DNA of 24,889 nt. Source: Bog-473 sp035483935. Lineage in GTDB: Bacteria; Actinomycetota; Acidimicrobiia; Acidimicrobiales; RAAP-2. The stretch is from the NCBI GenBank assembly GCA_035483935.1, contig DATHPK010000077.1:1-24889 (forward strand), given 5' to 3'. A program made the translations under genes and the position numbers. Shown here in pieces: positions 22,854 through 24,889 of the stretch (its first letter is position 1; every line of letters starts with the position of its first letter). Below the pieces are notes generated by a model. The model worked only from the letters and a program-made list of their open reading frames with translations. It had not been told where the DNA came from and searched no databases.

Positions 22854-23780
22854 TCACGCCGAAGGGGTCAGCTCCGCTCGTTCGGCGGCCTGGCCGAGCT
22901 CGTCGAGCGCAGCGGCCAACTCGGCGGAGGCCAGGTTGATGACCACCCGTCGCGCCCCGACCGCCGCGGCCTCCTCGAGGGTGGCCCGGTCGACGGTGGC
23001 CGAGGTGGTGACGCCACTCAGCGTCACCTCGATGGCGGCCGGGTCGCGTCCCGCCACCACCGCCTCGTCCTCCAGCCGCCGCATCGCCTCGGCGAGTCGG
23101 TCGCCCCGCAGCCCGAGCGACAACCAGCCGTCGCCCCGGCGCGCGGCGCGGCGGATCGCCGGCGGGCTCGTCCCGCCCACTTCGATCGGGACGCCGCCGG
23201 GCCGTACCGGCCGCGGGAACGACTGCACCCCGCTGAACGAGAAGTGCTGACCCTCGAATTCGGCCCCCATGTCTGCGTCCGCGCTCCATACGGCGCGGAT
23301 CGCATCGATGGTTTCGTCGGCGCGCGCACCCCGGCTCTCGAAGTCGACACCGCCCGCTTCGATCTCCTCGCGCATCCACCCGAGCCCGACGCCGAGTCGG
23401 AGCCGGCCGCCGGAGAGTCGGTCCACCGTCGCCGCGCGTTTGGCCAGCGCGAGGGGATGGTGCCAGGGGAGCACGAGCAGTCCCGTGGCGAGGCCGAGCG
23501 TCGATGTCACTCCGGCCACGTAGGCGAGCGTGTCGATCGGGTCGGGGATGACGCAATCGGGCGGCAGCGGCACCCGTCCGGACTTCGAGTACGGGTAGAG
23601 ACTCGTGTAGTGCACAGCGAGCACGACGTGCTCGGGCAGCACTAATGATTCGAAGCCGAGTCGCTCCGCTTCCTGCGCCAGAGGGCCGATCCATTCGGGA
23701 TCGGCGAAGTCGCCGACGCTTACGGGCGGGATCACGGCAAGGGCTGCGGCGGTGTGTGCGGTGGTCCCCATGAATGCCAT
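22854..23780 (-). CDS. LLM-class (luciferase-like) oxidoreductase, probably F420-dependent
   Basis: A TIM-barrel flavin/F420 enzyme of about 308 residues from ATG 23780 (other in-frame ATGs at 23798 and 23771). Key segments: AEWIGPLAQEAERLGFESLVLPEHV-type N-terminus, TLGLATGLLVLPWHHPLALAKRAATVDRLSGGRLRLGVGLGW (~85-130), and GGTSPPAIRRAARRGDGW (~200). This pattern is that of the Rv2161c-like F420 subfamily common in actinobacteria, where substrates include coenzyme-F420-reduced enones or quinones. The ligand is inferred. The frame stays open to 24821, but that extension runs through the divergent SnoaL-like and glucosidase genes and is spurious. It sits between two SnoaL-like genes, which suggests a shared substrate class. 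Confidence 0.88.
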   Translation of the reverse strand: MAFMGTTAHTAAALAVIPPVSVGDFADPEWIGPLAQEAERLGFESLVLPEHVVLAVHYTSLYPYSKSGRVPLPPDCVIPDPIDTLAYVAGVTSTLGLATGLLVLPWHHPLALAKRAATVDRLSGGRLRLGVGLGWMREEIEAGGVDFESRGARADETIDAIRAVWSADADMGAEFEGQHFSFSGVQSFPRPVRPGGVPIEVGGTSPPAIRRAARRGDGWLSLGLRGDRLAEAMRRLEDEAVVAGRDPAAIEVTLSGVTTSATVDRATLEEAAAVGARRVVINLASAELAAALDELGQAAERAELTPSA

Positions 23781-23906
23781 CTTGGCGCATGTCGACATTG
23801 GACGACCCGTTTTGCTCGCACTCGGCAACGTCCCAAGCCGTATGGTTTGGCAGCCCTCTACCCGGAGCGGGCCTCGAAGAGCCTGTGCGCAGTGGTGCAA
23901 CGAGTC

Positions 23907-24386
23907 ATGGACGACCCCGGAGACAAGCAGGACCTCGCCGAGTTGATCGCCGTCCTCTCCTCGGCGGTCGACCGGGCCGATCGTGACCGCATCGCGTCCT
24001 GCTACACGGAGGACTCCTTCGACGACCACGGCACGTTCAAGGGAAGCGGCGAGGAGTTCGCTGACTTCGTCTGTGGACCCGGACCGATGAGCTCGATGCA
24101 CCATCTGATCGGCCAGTCGATCTTCGATGTCAACGGTGACGAGGCCTGGGGGGAGACGTTCTACGTGTTCCACGGGTCGGTCGGCACCACCGCGGTGACC
24201 GGCCACGGCCGCTACGTCGACTACTTCCGACGGATGGACGGGGTATGGAAGCTGGCCTACCGACGCGTGGTGCCCGACGCGGTGCCCGCTGGAGACGACG
24301 CCAGCACCTACTGGTCCCCGCGTCGCGACGGTGACGACCCGAGTTACGACAAGCGGCGACAGCCGGGGGACGACGCCGTCACCTGA
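23907..24386 (+). CDS. SnoaL-like (NTF2-fold) protein, second copy
   Basis: A 159-residue SnoaL_4-type protein, predicted soluble, from ATG 23907 (the frame is open to 23754, but that overlaps the divergent oxidoreductase start). The opening DLAELIAVLSSAVDRADRDRIASCYTEDSFDDHGTF is the family signature. It is followed by HHLIGQSIFDVNGDEAWGETFYVFH and a W-K-L-A-Y-R-R-V strand. The C-terminal 40 residues (VPAGDDASTYWSPRRDGDD) are charged and unordered. A TATGGT -10-like sequence lies at 23841-23846. It is similar in type, not closely in sequence, to the copy at 22388-22852. Enzymatic activity cannot be assigned. Confidence 0.85.
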   Translation: MDDPGDKQDLAELIAVLSSAVDRADRDRIASCYTEDSFDDHGTFKGSGEEFADFVCGPGPMSSMHHLIGQSIFDVNGDEAWGETFYVFHGSVGTTAVTGHGRYVDYFRRMDGVWKLAYRRVVPDAVPAGDDASTYWSPRRDGDDPSYDKRRQPGDDAVT

Positions 24387-24514
24387 GAGGAAGCGACCGC
24401 GCCTCCGCTCCGAACGTGGTCGCGCTCGCCGCGGGTCCCGACCCGGGACACGCAGGCCGCAACGAAGAGCGCCACGCCGCGGTCCCCTCTGGCCGGAGCG
24501 GGCAGACTGCGCCC

Positions 24515-24889
24515 ATGGAATGGCCTGCGGGTTTCCTCTGGGGTACGGGGGCATCGTCGACCCAGGCGGACGGCGCCGCTGCGGCCTCGGACTGGTGGGA
24601 CTGGGAGCGCTCGGGCCATGCCCCGCGGTCCGGTGACGGCAACGGGTTCGCGACGCGCTACGCGCAGGACTTTCGGGCACTGGCCGATCTCGGCCTGACG
24701 CATCACCGGCTTTCCATCGAATGGGCGCGCATCGAACCTGACGAGGGCAGTCACGACGCGGGAGCGATCGCCCACGCCCGCGACGTGCTCGAGGCCGCGG
24801 GCGCCGCCGGCGTCTCGCCATGGGTCTGTCTGCACCACTTCACGCTCCCGCGCTGGTTCGCCGAGCGCGGCGGCTTCCTCGTCGAGGCG
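24515..24889 (+). CDS. Glycoside hydrolase family 1 (beta-glucosidase-like), N-terminal part
   Basis: The first 125 residues of a GH1 enzyme, cut by the window end. Recognisable GH1 landmarks: FLWGTGASSTQADG at 7-20 with Gln17 of the glycone site, SDWWDWE (25-31), THHRLSIEWARIEP (62-75), and HHFTLPRWFAERGGF (107-121). The acid/base NEP and nucleophile ENG motifs lie beyond the window. GH1 members cleave beta-glucosides or galactosides in the cytosol. Start ATG 24515 has no ribosome site; CAGACT 6 nt upstream could mark a leaderless start. It lies 128 nt after the SnoaL-like gene. Confidence 0.9.
   Translation, partial: MEWPAGFLWGTGASSTQADGAAAASDWWDWERSGHAPRSGDGNGFATRYAQDFRALADLGLTHHRLSIEWARIEPDEGSHDAGAIAHARDVLEAAGAAGVSPWVCLHHFTLPRWFAERGGFLVEA

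Noticed and set aside
22854..24821. 655-codon minus frame, as one long oxidoreductase
   Set aside because: Homology to LLM enzymes begins only near 23780. The rest overlaps the SnoaL-like and GH1 genes on the other strand.

Overview
The window is high-GC DNA with dense genes, many GTG starts and actinobacterial hallmarks: a DevR/DevS-type two-component pair, a probable F420-dependent LLM oxidoreductase, chaplin-like secreted repeats ending in an LAxTG-type sorting signal, and a gyrB-gyrA pair. It is most likely chromosomal DNA of an actinomycete. Acidimicrobiia would fit, but this is inferred from gene style and not proven. I see no tRNA, rRNA, CRISPR array, insertion sequence or prophage.

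Layout. 1-3157: end of gyrB, then gyrA. 3154-5620 (minus): signal peptidase I and an N-acyl-D-amino-acid deacylase-type amidohydrolase, with a probable repressor operator upstream. 5621-5899: regulatory region with two DnaA-box-like 9-mers and a pair of GCACGTGC palindromes. 5900-7051: two-domain dCTP deaminase. 7052-11204: the most unusual part. It has a structured leader, a wall-anchored protein with seven chaplin-like C-X13-C repeats, and two paralogous single-pass membrane proteins that share a short L-E-x-[VL]-F-x-S-x-x-F motif. 11301-15142: YajO-like aldo/keto reductase, acyl-CoA synthetase and, on the minus strand, ribonuclease D. 15143-16692: a long leader, a degenerate GGDEF protein and a small unknown protein. 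16737-18703: a divergent DevR-like regulator and single-GAF histidine kinase whose heme-ligand and distal-pocket residues match DevS. 18933-22852: MFS transporter with a large outside loop, CoA-acylating methylmalonate-semialdehyde dehydrogenase, and a SnoaL-like protein. 22854-24889: LLM oxidoreductase (minus), a second SnoaL-like protein, and the start of a GH1 beta-glucosidase.

How it may fit together. The first quarter is core replication and secretion housekeeping. The 7.2-11.2 kb block looks like a cell-surface module: a secreted, sortase-anchored repeat protein plus two tethered proteins with cytosolic docking motifs and disordered outer tails. The kinase/regulator pair probably senses O2, NO or CO. 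The last third is catabolic (semialdehyde oxidation, polyketide- or steroid-like small-molecule enzymes, glycoside cleavage). Gene functions come from recognised motifs; the surface-module idea and the regulatory sites are inferences.
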